From the NCBI GenBank assembly GCA_031835245.1, contig JAVKOQ010000010.1, forward strand, positions 124,001-188,000: DNA of 64,000 bases. The letters are read 5' to 3'. Below, in pieces: positions 41,139-52,889 of the stretch (positions within the stretch are counted from its first letter, which is position 1; each line of letters opens with the position of its first letter). The notes below the pieces were generated by a model. That model was not told the DNA's origin and ran no database searches. It saw only the letters and a program-made list of their open reading frames with translations. The position numbers and the translations under genes are program-made. Source of the DNA: Balamuthia mandrillaris. Lineage: Eukaryota > Discosea > Longamoebia > Balamuthiidae.

Positions 41139-43269
41139 TTAGCGACCATAGCCACCTCCACTATAGCCGCCATTGGTGCCAGGATAACCTCCTCCCCCTC
41201 CTCCATAACTGGATCCAGGAGGTGGTCCGCCATGACCGCCACCGCCACCAGTATGCGTGCCAGGATACCCTCCGCCCCCACCTACATAGCTGGATCCAGG
41301 AGGTGGTCCGCCATGCCCACCACCACCGCCGCTATAGCCTCCTCCTGGTGGGCCTCCATAGCCTCCCCCTCCGCCTCCTGCTCCTCCTGTTGGGCCGCTG
41401 CTTCCGCCGTAGCCTCCACTCAGTCCTCCTCCCGTAGATGCTCCGCTATAACCACCTCCTCCGTAGCCGCCAGAGGGGCCGCCCCCACTATATCCTCCTC
41501 CACTGGGAGGTCCTCCAAAACCACTGCCGCCACCACCAGCATAACTAGAACCTCCGCCAATATTGGAAGGAGGCGCGCCACCATAACCGCCTCCACCACC
41601 GTAACCTCCACCCCCAGCGGCACCATAGCCACCACCGCCGGTAGGAGGTGCTCCACCATAACCCCCTCCACTCCCAGAAGGTCCGCTATAACCCCCACTG
41701 CCACTTCCTCCCGTTGGACCGCCATAACTTCCACCCCCGCCCGTTGGGCCGCCATAGCCTCCAGTAGGAGGTGGACCACCATAGCCACTATGAGAAGGTC
41801 CCACATGTGGTGCAGTGGTTGGTCCTCTGCCACTGCCATAGCCGGTCGTTGGCGCTGGTCCTCCGCCGCCGCCACCCGAGTAACCTCCTGAACCGCCATA
41901 AGCCCCTGATGGACCTCCATAGCCACCAGTGGGAGGCGGGCCTCCATAGCCTCCCCCTACTCCTCCTCCAGTTGGGCCGCTGCTTCTGCCATAGCCTCCA
42001 CTTCCTCCTCCCCCTGTTGGACCGCCATATCCTCCAGTGGGAGGAGGACCACTATAGCTAGGGCCGCCACCGTAACCTCCTCCAGTTGGCAAGTAGGAAG
42101 ACGGCGGCCCTAAGGTAGTAGAAGGTGGAGCGCCTCCTCCTGGATATGGGGGTGCATGAGGGCCTCCGCCACCTCCTCCAGCGTGCATGGGAAAACCTCC
42201 AGAGCCATACCCGCTTGGATAAGGACCCGCTGGTGGTGCGGATGAATTCCAACTGGGAGGCATTGAGGAAGAGCCTGCCCAAGGCGATGTTGCTGTAGGT
42301 GGTGGTATGGCAGACATGCCACCCATGAAGGTTGAGGGCGGTGCGAGTCCTGTCGAGGGAGGAGCAAGTCCTGATGTGGTTGTGGTTGTTATGGTGGTAG
42401 TTGTAGCGGGTGGTGCTTTGAACTTGGAACGAACCAATTCGTCCACTGTCATTTCTCTTACTGCGAGGGAAAGATACAAGGATCAATAAGATACAAGATA
42501 CAGTAGGAAGCAGAGAAAGAAGGAGAAGAAGAAGGAAGGGAGAGGAAAAGATAATGATGGTATGAAGAAGAAAGAAGCAGAGACCGAAACAAAAACTATG
42601 AAAGAAGCTTCTACTAACAAAAGAAAAGAACGAACCTAAAGGAGCACCTGGAGGTCCTTGCTGAACACCACCACAGCCTGGAAAGTTGACGGCAGTAAGC
42701 CGAAGGTTGATCTGTCCTCCTCTGTTCAGATTTACAACAACCGCTTTTTCTACATTATTCACAAGGTTGTCTGTTTTGACCATGCCAGAACCCTTTTCGA
42801 TGGTTTTTTTTGATTTCAGTTTTGCGGTTCGAAGAGAGAAAGAAAACAACCAAAGAGAAAGGGACTTACCAGTTCGTCATCCTTTGTGAACCGGTCTTTA
42901 TCGAATACAGTTACAGTAACAGAGTCTCTGTAGTTGGAAGAGTGGAGGGTGAACGTTTCGTTCCTGCGAAAGCAAAGAAAGAAAGAACGGATGAGACCAT
43001 GAAGGAAGGAGCGGATTAACAAAGAAAAACAATATTTACCAATAAGGGTTGAGCGTCTTCTTCTTGACGGAAGTCTTGGCCATCTTGCCACCCCAGTATA
43101 GTTTCACATACGGATCAGAGTAGCCTAAGGTTTGTTTTTATAAAATAAATGGATGACCAAAACACACAACAAAGAAAAAAGGGGGAAGCGAGTGAAAAAG
43201 TACTCCACCATTGAGGTCGCTCGCACGCAGGTTGGACCCGCTCACCACGCGGATCTGCAAAGTGTACAT
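41139..43269 (-). CDS. C2-domain protein with Gly/Pro/Tyr-rich tail (572 aa)
   Basis: Five exons: complement(41139..42460, 42636..42792, 42870..42963, 43040..43124, 43209..43269). Residues 1-130 are a single C2 domain: LQIRVVSGSNLRASDLNGYSDPYVKLYW, LNPYWNETFTL, VTVTVFDKDRFTKDDELG. The five calcium-binding Asp positions (D in DLNGYSDPY and in FDKDRFTKDD) are kept, so Ca2+-dependent membrane binding is likely. The last exon encodes about 400 residues of GGYGGP/PTGGGG/GGAPP repeats with Tyr spaced regularly, a composition that favours condensate or coat formation. Similar small C2 plus Gly/Pro/Tyr tail proteins are known in plants (SRC2-like). The tail is internally repetitive at DNA level too. 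Confidence 0.85.
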
Positions 43270-43733
43270 TCCTTTCTCTTCTCCTTCTTCTCCGTTTTTT
43301 TTTTCGTTTCAGTCGAATTTCCGGTCTTTATTGTGTCGACAAAAATCTATTATCCAATCCTATGAATTTATTTATATCAGCCGATCAGATAATCATCCAA
43401 TCTTTTGAATAACAGGCTCTAACCAACGGCAATTCAAAGTAATGATCCATCGGGAGTGATCAACCAATCCGTTGAATTCCCTAAAATCCACACGAAAAAC
43501 AGGCGCACTACGCGAAAAGAATGGCAAGGGCAGAGCTCTGCTCTCTCTTCTCTGTTAGCTGTGCTTGTGCTTGTGTGTGGGCAAATGTTTTCGTGCGTTT
43601 CGAGCGCAAAGGAAACGACTTAAGGCTAGCATTGGTATTGTGTACACTTTCCTCCTCCCCCCTTGAGCTTCATTCAGTTCTGTGTGGGTTGTTTGGTTTG
43701 AAAGAAAGTAACGAAAAACAAAGGTTCTTGCTA

Positions 43734-45033
43734 ATGGCACATGCGCACTGGTTGTTGTTGAGTCTGGGTTTTTGCCTGGTGGTAGCACTACCTTTTTCAT
43801 GTGATGGTACTACTTTTCTTGTTCTTGTTCTTGTTCTTCTTTCTTCTTGTTCTTGTTCTTGTTCTTGTTCTTGTTCTTCTTCTTCTTCTTGTTCTTCTTC
43901 TTGTTCTTGTTCTTGTTCTTCTTCTTCTTCTTCTTCTTCTTCTTCTTCTTCTTCTTCTTCTTCTTCTTCTTCTTTTTCTTCTTGTTCTTCTTGTTCTTCT
44001 TCTTCATCTTCTTGCATCCTTACTTTCACAAACAACCAACAGCTCTCGTGAGGTCCTACCAAAACTGTGTTGAACTACGGAAGCAACAAGAGCATGGCGC
44101 GGTGATGAGGCTTCACTGGAACATCCGTGAGGACGACAGCAACAGCAACGACAATGGTAATGACAACAGGACCCTGGAACTGGCCTTGGAGTCCTCGGCC
44201 AGGGGTTGGTCCGCCATTGGCATCTCTACGGACGGCACCATGACCAGCTCGGGAGAAGGCTCTGATGTCATGTTGGGCTGGATCAGTGACCCTGTTGATG
44301 GAGGTGAGGGTTCGGCAGTGGAGCAAAGCAAACGACAAGACGAGCAAGAAGACTGTTCCTCTGGTTGCATCAATGACTATTGGGTGGAGACCAAGTTCCC
44401 CAATCCCCCGGTGAAGATGGACGAGCAATGGGGAGAAGGAGGCAGGCCCAATCTCCTGTTGGTGGCCGCTGAGGAGGCGGACGGCATGACCATTTTCGAG
44501 TGGGACCGACCGTTGGACACGGGTGACGTTGTGGCGGATCGTGTTATCGATCCTTCTGTGGAAACGTTCGGTAAGTTGTTCAGCTGTTATTCAAAGAGAC
44601 AAGAGAAAGAACTAACTCAAATCCTTTTCCTTTTGTTCTGTTTCGTTCAAATGTTTATCCGTCAGTCATTTTTGCGGCCAACGAAGAAGAAAAGCCCGAG
44701 AACAGCACGTTCTTCCTTCAGCATACTGGCCTGACATATTCGCGCGTGTCCATACAATTCGATCGAAGCCGTACTTCTTCTCTTTCTCTCCTTTCTTCTC
44801 AGTGTTTGTTTACTAACGGGAGGGCTCGAATGCAAATGACAGACACATGCCAACCAACAAGCGATGGTTCTTTTTCCTCGAGCGGATCCTCTTCTTCCTC
44901 GTCGGATGATTCTTTCCCATCGAGCGATTCCTTCTCTTTCTCAGCATCATCCTTCTCTTCTTCAGATGTGCTGACTTCCTCCTCTTCATCCTACCGAGAC
45001 CACTCCCTCTTCCAATTCCTTCCATTCCTCTAA
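43734..45033 (+). CDS. Secreted DOMON-domain protein (322 aa)
   Basis: Exons 43734..43806, 44043..44570 and 44666..45033. Exon 1 is just the signal peptide (MAHAHWLLLSLGFCLVVALP). Exon 2 encodes a DOMON domain: MRLHWNIREDD, SARGWSAIGISTDGTM, DVMLGWISDP, then ADGMTIFEWDRPLDTGD. DOMON domains bind haem or sugar at the cell surface or in the lumen. Exon 3 finishes it (VIFAANEEEKPENSTFFLQHTG), then turns into a Ser/Asp-rich stalk and ends in the short hydrophobic HSLFQFLPFL, compatible with surface attachment but too short to call. No cytochrome b561 follows. Another intron inside exon 3 (acceptor near 44801) cannot be excluded. Intron 1 is a (TTCTTG)n/(TTC)n tract. Confidence 0.78.
43822..44015 (+). 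repeat. (TTCTTG)n/(TTC)n tract in an intron
   Basis: A long pyrimidine-rich microsatellite fills intron 1 of the DOMON gene, about 25 bases from the acceptor. It starts with TTCTTG hexamers and degenerates to TTC triplets. Confidence 0.9.
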
Positions 45034-45039
45034 CTCAAC

Positions 45040-45475
<436 letters not shown>

Positions 45476-45501
45476 AAATATATATTTAAAAAAAACGTGA
45501 A

Positions 45502-46135
45502 ATGAAAGAAGAAGAAGATCAACTGACTTTGGTGGAGGCTGCGGAGGCTGGCTTGCTGGCGGAGGTGGAGAGGTTACTGCGAAAAGAAGGTGCGGATGTA
45601 AATCAAGTGGAAGTAGATGACGAAGACGAAGATGATGAAGAAGGGGCTAAACGGGAAGGGACGGCAACGGCGTCGGTCCGAAGAGGAACGACTGCGTTGC
45701 ATTGGGCAGCGTTGAGGGGGAACATGCCGATGGTAGAGCTCCTTTTGGAGGCCGGAGCCGATGTGGCCATACCCGATGAGAAAGGAAACACGGCCTTGCA
45801 TTCAGGTTTATAAAACCTCTCTTTCGCTCAACATAACCTATAAGACAAGAATGACTCACGCCCACTATTCTACCTGCTTTCTGCTCTCTTCTTTCTTTTT
45901 CTTTTCTCTTCTTTCTTTCTTTCATACTTTTTTAAAAAAAGCATGCAAAAGAGGCAGAACTGGAGTGGTGGAACGACTGTTGAGACAAGAATTCATAGAG
46001 CTGGAGGTGAACGCCAAGAATGACGCTGGCCGGACGCCTCTCTTTCTGGCCGTCAAGCATGGGCACTTGGCTCTCGTCCCCTCTCTTTGTGCTCATGGGG
46101 CCGATGTTGCCATCCAATGCGGGAAGGATAAGGTT

Positions 46136-46176
<41 letters not shown>

Positions 46177-46444
46177 TCTGCTCTGCTCTTTTCTTCCTCT
46201 CTGCTTTTGGACTGCTGATAGAGAGAGAACGGGATGCAGAGAACGGTGTTGCACTTGGTGGCACAGTCAGAGTCCGTGCCGGTGGAGCTGGTGGAAGATT
46301 TGCTGCGTGATGTACGTCAAGATGCCACTACCTCCACTGCCGTGCTGTGCCGCAAAGACGCTAAAGGAAAAACAGGTATGTAGCTTGCCATCTTTCCTTG
46401 CTTTCTTCTTTCATCCTTTGCCTTTGCTTCCTTCTTCTCATCAG

Positions 46445-46490
<46 letters not shown>

Positions 46491-46791
46491 CACAGCATTA
46501 CATCGAGCCGCCAAAACCGGAAGAAAAGAGATTGTGGAAGCGTTCCTCGCGGCGGGTGCCTCCAGCGAGATGGTCCTCCAAAAGGACCTCCATGGCAGAA
46601 CCCCGGTAGACGTAGCCTTGGAGGGAGGGCACGAGGAGCTGCTCCCCTCCATGTTGGCCGCTGGTGAGCGAAGAGTGCAGGCACTTCGTGGACAAGACAG
46701 AGCGTTAAAGCAGCAGATCGTTTCGCTGGAGAGAGACCTGCGAGTGGCTCGTCAAAGAGAAAGAGAAAGAGAAGGAGGAGGTATGCCATGA
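45502..46791 (+). CDS. Ankyrin-repeat protein (314 aa)
   Basis: Four exons: 45502..45805, 45942..46132, 46222..46375, 46496..46791. At least five true ankyrin repeats: LVEAAEAGLLAEVERLL, GTTALHWAALRGNMPMVELLL, GRTPLFLAVKHGHLALVPSL, QRTVLHLVAQSESVPVELV and ALHRAAKTGRKEIVEAFL, then HGRTPVDVALEGGHEELL. The C-terminus is a Gln/Arg coiled coil (LRGQDRALKQQIVSLERDL). An acidic insert divides the first repeat. A soluble protein-protein interaction module; partner unknown. Intron-exon borders fall inside repeats with matching phases. The last exon could have a further donor at its Gly-rich end. Confidence 0.85.
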
Positions 46792-46849
46792 CCTCGCTTC
46801 TTTATCTTCTTCTCTGTTATGTACATCTGTAGAATGAAGAGAAAGCAAA

Positions 46850-47512
46850 CTACTTTGAAGTCAAGTAGTAGTTGAGAAGGTACCAAAGGCAGAAGAATAT
46901 GATGACCACAACACCGATGAAGGCCAGCATCTGTTTGGTGGTGGCCGTTTTGGTCATTTCGGTCAGCCGGGTGGCGGTGCCTTTGAGCATGACCCCTGTG
47001 GACTGGATGCCGCTCTCCATTTGCTCCAACAAACTGTTGCTCTCTCGAATGTCACCTTGTATTCCTTGAGCCAGCTTTTGTTTTTTGGGTTTTGGAACGA
47101 GAAAAGTGAGAAGAAGAAGAACAAGAACAACAAGAAGAACAAGAAGAAGAACAAGAACAAGAAGAACAACAACAACAAGAAGAACAAGAACAAGAAGACA
47201 AGAACAAGAACAGGCAGTCAGAAAAAGGTGTGGTATACCTCTTTTACGAAACCAATTTTAGAGACCATGTTGGTCAAGTATCGGTCGTTGTCCTCTTCCA
47301 AGAGCTGGTCCGTTTGGGCTTGCAGCAAATCTCGTTCCCTGTCTCTGGGTCCACCGCCATCCCCGCCTAACAACAACGAACGAGACTGGCGTGCTTGCCC
47401 TCTAACGAGGTCCGAAAAAAAAAAGAGGTGAAGAGTCAAACGTTACTTTGAGCAACAAAAAAAAAAACTTCTTGACCAAAGGCCTTACTTACCTTGCAAA
47501 AGGAGAGGTCAT
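46850..47512 (-). CDS. BET1: Bet1-like Qc-SNARE (135 aa)
   Basis: Three exons: complement(46850..47074, 47239..47401, 47493..47512). One SNARE helix runs across the second intron: LLEEDNDRYLTNMVSKIGFVKE, then LAQGIQGDIRESNSLLEQM. A C-terminal anchor MLAFIGVVVIIFFCLWYLLNYYL ends near the lumenal face. Length and layout match Bet1/Sft1-type SNAREs of ER-Golgi and intra-Golgi traffic. The tiny first exon supplies only MTSPFA. The intron between 47075 and 47238 has a (GAACAA)n-type repeat. Bet1 versus another tail-anchored Qc-SNARE is not settled. Confidence 0.75.
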
Positions 47513-47712
47513 CTTGCTTTCTTCACTTTTTTGCTTTCTTCTTCGCAGTCTGTAAGTTACGTGTCGTCACGGAGATTTTTAATTGTTATCATGCCAGTCA
47601 TTCTTTTCATACATTTCATTCCTTTAATGTTTTGAATTGCAAGCATGTTTTGAATTGTTTGAATTCATAACATTCTAAAGAAGAAAGTAACAGCAGTTGA
47701 GCAGCTAGAAGC

Positions 47713-48319
47713 ATGAAAGAGGAGAACCATGACATGGCGGTAGAGGTAGAGGAAGAAGAAACAAAAGAGGAGGAGGAGGACGAGGAACAAGCCTTTGATG
47801 AAGAGGAACCAGGAGGAGAAGAGGATGGTGTTGATGAGGAACAAGACGAAACTACAGATTTGGTTGCCATGACGCAACGGCTAAACTCGCAACTGGAGGC
47901 CACGCTACGTTGCGTGCTTCAGCCCTCTGAAGTGAGCGAGTCCTCCACTCCTCTTCCAGAACGAGGTTTCTTTTCTTTTTTTTTTTTCTCCCCTTTCATT
48001 TTTTTTAAAAAGCAAACAAACTCATCCCTTTTTTTTTAAACAAGACATTGACACTCACATAGGAGACTTTCTGCGCTCTGCCAAAGAGCTGGAGCTGGCC
48101 TTGGGGGCCGTCCACCAAACGCTGCTCTCCGACCCCAAGACGGCGCTCCAGCACGAGATCCACCTGCTGCAGAGGGAGCTGGCCGTCAAGGACGCCCTCC
48201 TCGCCAAGTACCGCGACAAGAGCCAACGGTGGGAGCAAACCTTTGCCAAGCTGCTGGACGAGCAAAACTCGGTTGTTCTGCCACAACAAGCCCATGCGAT
48301 ACAAGAGAACAGCAGTTAA
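47713..48319 (+). CDS. MED28-like Mediator subunit (175 aa)
   Basis: Two exons, 47713..47965 and 48045..48319. The N-terminal half is acidic. The C-terminal half is helical: DTHIGDFLRSAKELELALG, then ALQHEIHLLQRELAVKDALL and AKYRDKSQRWEQTF. Human MED28 has the same pattern (SLRSFLDIARQTE; VSELRNELQRKDALVQKH; LRHWQQVL). MED28 belongs to the Mediator head region and links activators to RNA polymerase II. Length fits (human 178). Similarity is short, so another coiled-coil protein is possible. Confidence 0.6.
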
Positions 48320-48693
48320 GCATTGTAATTATTATTATTATTATTATTGTTTTGTTGCATTGTTTGTTGTGTCTGTTTGTTGTTTTGTTCTGCTTGTTTT
48401 GTTTTGTTATCCTCCTCTTCTCCTCTGGAGGAGGCATCGGTGAAGAGCCTTTGAGCAGCAGCACCTTAAGAGGATGGCGGACCTCTGTTCAAAAGAATGG
48501 TGGAAGATGAACTCGTGCTTTTTTTGTAATCTGTACTGGAAGTCAGCAAACACCAACAACAACATAACGTTGGAAAGGCCAACACCTGAACCAATCCTTG
48601 TCACCGGACCTTCCTTCAGTGCTTCAGTTTTTTTTCAAATCTTTGTCTGCACGCTTGCTCTGCTTCCTGGGAGCCTAAACGATTATTTATGCT

Positions 48694-48837
48694 CTGACGT
48701 TTGGCCAGCTCCGTGCTCTTGCCGACTGCGACCTCTCCAACAACAGGCTGAGCTCCTTGCCGACAGAGTTTGGCCAGCTCACTGCTCTCACTCACTGCAA
48801 CCTGTCCGACAACAAGCTGAGCTCCTTGACGAGATAG
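48694..48837 (+). pseudogene. Fragment of an LRR gene
   Basis: Two consecutive leucine-rich repeats, FGQLRALADCDLSNNRLSSL and FGQLTALTHCNLSDNKLSSL, then TR and a stop. There is no start codon, third repeat or splice site in reach. A leftover of a Ras-type or plant-type LRR gene. Confidence 0.6.
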
Positions 48838-48996
48838 GCACGGTTGTTCCTGAGCGGTGATTCCTTGGGCTTCCCTCTGTTCTCCTCCTCTTGTTGTTCA
48901 TCCTTACTGGAGAGAAGGAGTATTCTGTGTAGAAGGAGTGGGGGGGGGTAGGGTGAATGCAGAAGAATGGATGTTAGCCAGAGGAGAGAGGGGCCG

Positions 48997-49142
48997 GCGG
49001 GGGTGCCGAATGCTTGGTTCAGCGGTTACTTCGTTGCATTGCTTTGTAATTCAGATTTATTGGCGTCAGCTTCGTAGGTTCGAATCCTACCCCCCGCAAC
49101 AACACCGGCGCGGGGGTGGCCGAGTGGTTAAGGCGATAAATT
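48997..49142 (+). tRNA. tRNA-Leu-like 3' half placed upstream of a tRNA 5' half (candidate permuted tRNA)
   Basis: The 3' half (about 49045-49098) has a seven-base loop TTCAGAT (anticodon CAG, leucine), a 13-base variable arm, a perfect 5-bp T-arm (GTAGG/CCTAC around TTCGAAT) and acceptor CCCCCGC plus discriminator A. Eleven bases later the 5' half starts: GCGGGGG (49110-49116) pairs perfectly with that acceptor, then TGGCCGAGTGGTTAAGGC, a textbook type II D-arm with box A. GATAA at 49135-49139 pairs with TTATT after the anticodon loop. A weaker GCGGGGGTGCCG copy lies upstream at 48997, so a tandem of damaged tRNAs is the alternative. A T-run follows at 49186. Confidence 0.4.
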
Positions 49143-49227
49143 ATATAACATTTACCGCGGACGCTACCATCACACACCCTTGCTTGTTTTTTTTTTCTCC
49201 TTTCTTTTCTTTTCTTTTCTTTGTTTA

Positions 49228-49360
49228 TTCCTATATTCTTTATTTTTATTTTATTTTATTTTATTTTATTTTATTTTATTTTATTTTATTTTATTTTATT
49301 TTATTTTATATTATTTTATTTTATTTTATTTTATATTATTTTATTTTATTTTTATTTTTT
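49228..49360 (+). repeat. (TTTTA)n microsatellite
   Basis: About 25 units of TTTTA with a few TATTA interruptions, intergenic, between the tRNA-like locus and the H2A-like gene. Confidence 0.95.
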
Positions 49361-49544
49361 TCTGTATAACCAATTCGTGTCGTCACGAAATTAATGTCGA
49401 CAAGGATAAACGCTTACCGAGCAACCTATTAGAAGTCAATGATGTAATAGGTGAGATCTTCCCGCCAAAAAAAAAATTGACAAAAAAGAAAGAAATAAAA
49501 GTAGTAATTTTTATATTTTATTTTATTGTGAGAAGAGAACGAAG

Positions 49545-51299
49545 ATGTCGCAAGATCCTCTGTCTCCTTCGCCACCGCTCAGCCAGGAGTCGGGCTCTTC
49601 TTCCTCTCAAAGCTCTCAAGGTAAAAAAAAAAATTGTTCTTGTTTTGTTTGGAGTTATTTTTTTGGGATTGGATGAAAGTGTTTGTTCGATGAGAGATGA
49701 GATGATCGGCATCTAATAACCCCTTTTAACAAACAAAAGGAACGCCAGTGTATGACTCTCCGAGTCCTCTTTGGTCGGATGCAATCGCCAAGATACGAAG
49801 GGAGTCCATCCGTCGCTTCAGCCAACAGATGAGAAGAAGAGAGAGCAACAGCGCCGCCAGCACGCCCTCTTCCTCTCAGGAAGGGGCATCCACCAAAGGA
49901 ACCCCTTCCTCTCCTTCGCAACATGGCAAACGAGCCGCAAAGACGAAACGTTTTGCTGCTCGCAAAGACAAACCGCGACCACCAAAGGAATCGCAAGCAG
50001 AAGAAGGAATAGAAGAAGAGGAAGATGCAGGAGGGGAGTCGTTTGCCGTTGATCCGGCTCCGCTTCGGCAGGGCTCGTCGATGGAGGAAGAAACAGGAGC
50101 AGAAACACATGAAGCAACAGAGAAGAGAGCAGAGGAAGAAGAGTTTTATTCTGCCTCTTCTGATGTGAGCGACTTTGAGGACCTGGGCGACCCGCTCGAT
50201 GACTATCCTGACCTCTCTTCGGTTGCTTCTGACAAAGAGGCAGAAGAAGTAGAACAAGAAGCCAAAAGCAAAGAAGATGAGGACAAAGAGAAGGAAGGGG
50301 AGGAAAGGGAGAAAGAGACGTTGAAAGAAAAGGAGCAGAAGAAAAGGATGGGAGGGACTATGGCAGAAGAAACGGTTGCTAAAGGAGACGAAGCAGCAGG
50401 AGAAGAAGAAGAGGAAGAAGCAGCAGCCAAAGAAAAAGAGAAGGAAAAGGAGAAAGAAAAGAAGAGAAGGATGGAAGGGGCAATGGAGGAAGAAGAAGAA
50501 GAGGAAGAAGAGGAGGAGGAGCCAGTTGAACAAGAAGGAGAAGGAGATGAAGAGGACAGTGTCTTGACGCAAGCTACCACTTCCTTCGAGATGAATGATA
50601 CACAACCCATGCAAGAAGAGGTTGACGAAGAAAACGACTCAGAAGTAGAAGAAGAAGGAGAAGACGAGGAAGAACAAATGGCTGAACCACAACAAAAAGC
50701 GACAAGCTCGCAGCATCAAAAACAACAGCAACAAGAGCAACAACAGAAACCAACGAAAGGCAAAGAAGCTGAGCAAAAAGAGAAAGAAAAGCCGACAACA
50801 CCAACAACTTCCACAATAACAAGTAAAACTCGAAGAACCAACAAAGCACGAATGTCTCGCTCGAAGAGAGCAGGGTTGGTTATGCCGGTCTCTCGTGTTG
50901 GAAACCAGTTGAGAGAACACAAGTTGGCTCGTCACATTGGTGGCAATGCTGATATCTACCTCGCTGCTGTGTTGGAGTATCTCTGCGCAGAAGTGTTGGA
51001 GCTTTCAGGTTTGTCCTCCTCTCATTCCCTATTCTTGTTCTCTCCTTCCCTCCACCTTCGTCATTGAAATAATGGCTGACAAGAAAACCGAAACCACAGG
51101 AAACGTATGTAGAGACCACAAAAAGAAGATAATAGGCCCACGGCACGTGCAACTTGCCCTTCGCACCGACGAAGAGCTTTCCGTTCTCTGCAAAGAGGTG
51201 TGGATACCAGCTGGTGGTGTTATACCTGCCATTCACTCCTTCCTGCTTCCTAAACAATCTACCAAGAAAACCTCCTCCTCCCCTTCATCACAGAAATAA
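49545..51299 (+). CDS. Histone H2A variant with a 397-residue acidic N-terminal extension (514 aa)
   Basis: Three exons: 49545..49620, 49740..51008, 51100..51299. Residues about 398-514 are an H2A histone fold: [15 protein letters not shown] (RAGL motif), [44 protein letters not shown] and the docking segment [16 protein letters not shown]. The acidic-patch residues (E in CAEVLEL, DEE in TDEEL) are kept. The extension starts Ser/Pro-rich ([15 protein letters not shown]), has a basic patch ([13 protein letters not shown]), and then about 250 residues rich in Glu/Lys/Gln. No macro, HMG or other domain is seen in it. The last intron falls inside the fold between alpha2 and loop 2. Normal H2A is about 130 aa, so this is a divergent variant, perhaps with histone-chaperone-like acidic behaviour. 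Confidence 0.85.
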
Positions 51300-51359
51300 A
51301 GCTTTGTACAAAATGGAACAGAAAACGACGAAAGTGAAAGTGAAAGTGAAAGTGAAAGC

Positions 51360-51404
<45 letters not shown>

Positions 51405-51426
51405 GTACAATCGTCAAACGATGGAA

Positions 51427-52376
51427 TCACTTTTTGTTTCTTTTTCCAAAAGTTCTTTCCAACTTTTTGCTCCACCGAATTCTTGGACTACGTTTGGTTC
51501 GGTTGAGCCGCTCCATTTTGCTCTGGTTGTCCTGCCAGTACAATGTGGAGAGCTGTTGGAGGATCTCGCTGAAAGCCGGCCGAGCGTGCGTTTGTTGGCT
51601 CCAACAAACTCGGATGAGTTGGTGAATGGTGGAGAGCGCTTGCTGTTGCACGCTTGGGTCTTTATTGAACCGTTCTCTCACACGAGCCTCTTGTTTTTGT
51701 TTTCTTTTGAGTCGCTTTCTTTCTTCTTCATCAATGTCGTCTCCTTCTCCTTCTTCATCTTCCTCATCTTCTTCGTCTTCTTCTCCTTCTTCGTCATATT
51801 CATCCTCATCTTCTTTACTCTCTTCTGAATTGTTGTTATCATTTTGTTTATCTTTTGAAGGTGATAAAGAAGAAGATGATGGAGAAGTAGAAGTGTTGAC
51901 GGTGAAGAGTCGAGAGAGAGAAGGGCGTTGGCCGTTAATGACCATTTTGGTGATGGTGGTGATGTCCAGGTCTTGGTAGGGCCGCTCCTCTGTGAACAGT
52001 TGATAGAGAAACATGCCGTAGCTGTACACATCAGACTTTTCTGTAAACGGCTTTTCTCCTGTTAACACTAAAGTGCATAGGTTTGAAACAACGAGTCAAA
52101 AACGTTGCAGCAATGGAGAAGCAATAGCAAGGAAAATGCAAACCTTCTGGAGCAGTACAAGGGAAGTAAAGGGTTGCAGAGAGGGCGTCATCCTCATTGG
52201 AGGCTATCTTGCCATCCCAATGGTGCGTGCATTGAGTGCTCAGCCCAAAGTCGTTTAACTTTACCACCCACGGATTCTTGTTGAATACCTATTGGTTACT
52301 TAGTTAACTTTTTTTAATGCTTCTTCTTGTTCTTCTTGTTCTTCTTGTTCTTCTTCTTTTTCTTCTTCTTCTTCTT

Positions 52377-52410
<34 letters not shown>

Positions 52411-52840
52411 ATTCTTTTGTTTGACCGTATACTCCTGAGAATGCGTGAGAGAGAGAAGCAAACCAAAATATTGTGGCTTTTCAAGTCGCAATGCAGCACG
52501 GAGGCAGTGTGAAGTTCGTTCATGCCTTTGGCTACTTCTAATGCTATTTTGAGCTTGTCTGCCAGTTCAATATGCTCTTCTTCCAGGGCACGCGCCAAGT
52601 CTTTGATATTTGTCACGACAAGCAAACGCTCAGAACGAAGCAGAGTGAAGTCGAAAAAGAGAGAAGAGAAACCAGAGAAGATGAAGAGTACCTCCAAACG
52701 GAGCATATTCTGTCACCAATAGGCTCACACCAGAAAGAATGCATACACCATAGTACCGCACACAATGCTTCAACTCAAAAGAACTGTTTATTAACGATTC
52801 TGGTCAGTTCAATCATTGTTTTCGTTCTTGTTGCATTGAC

Positions 52841-52889
<49 letters not shown>

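Larger units (their letters stand above)
48838..49544. other. Intergenic region holding tRNA-like halves and a (TTTTA)n tract
   Basis: No protein frame is supported. It contains the scrambled tRNA-like locus (48997-49142), a T-run, the (TTTTA)n microsatellite and a CGTGTCGTCAC...TGTCGACA element at about 49377-49402 upstream of the H2A-like gene. Confidence 0.6.
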
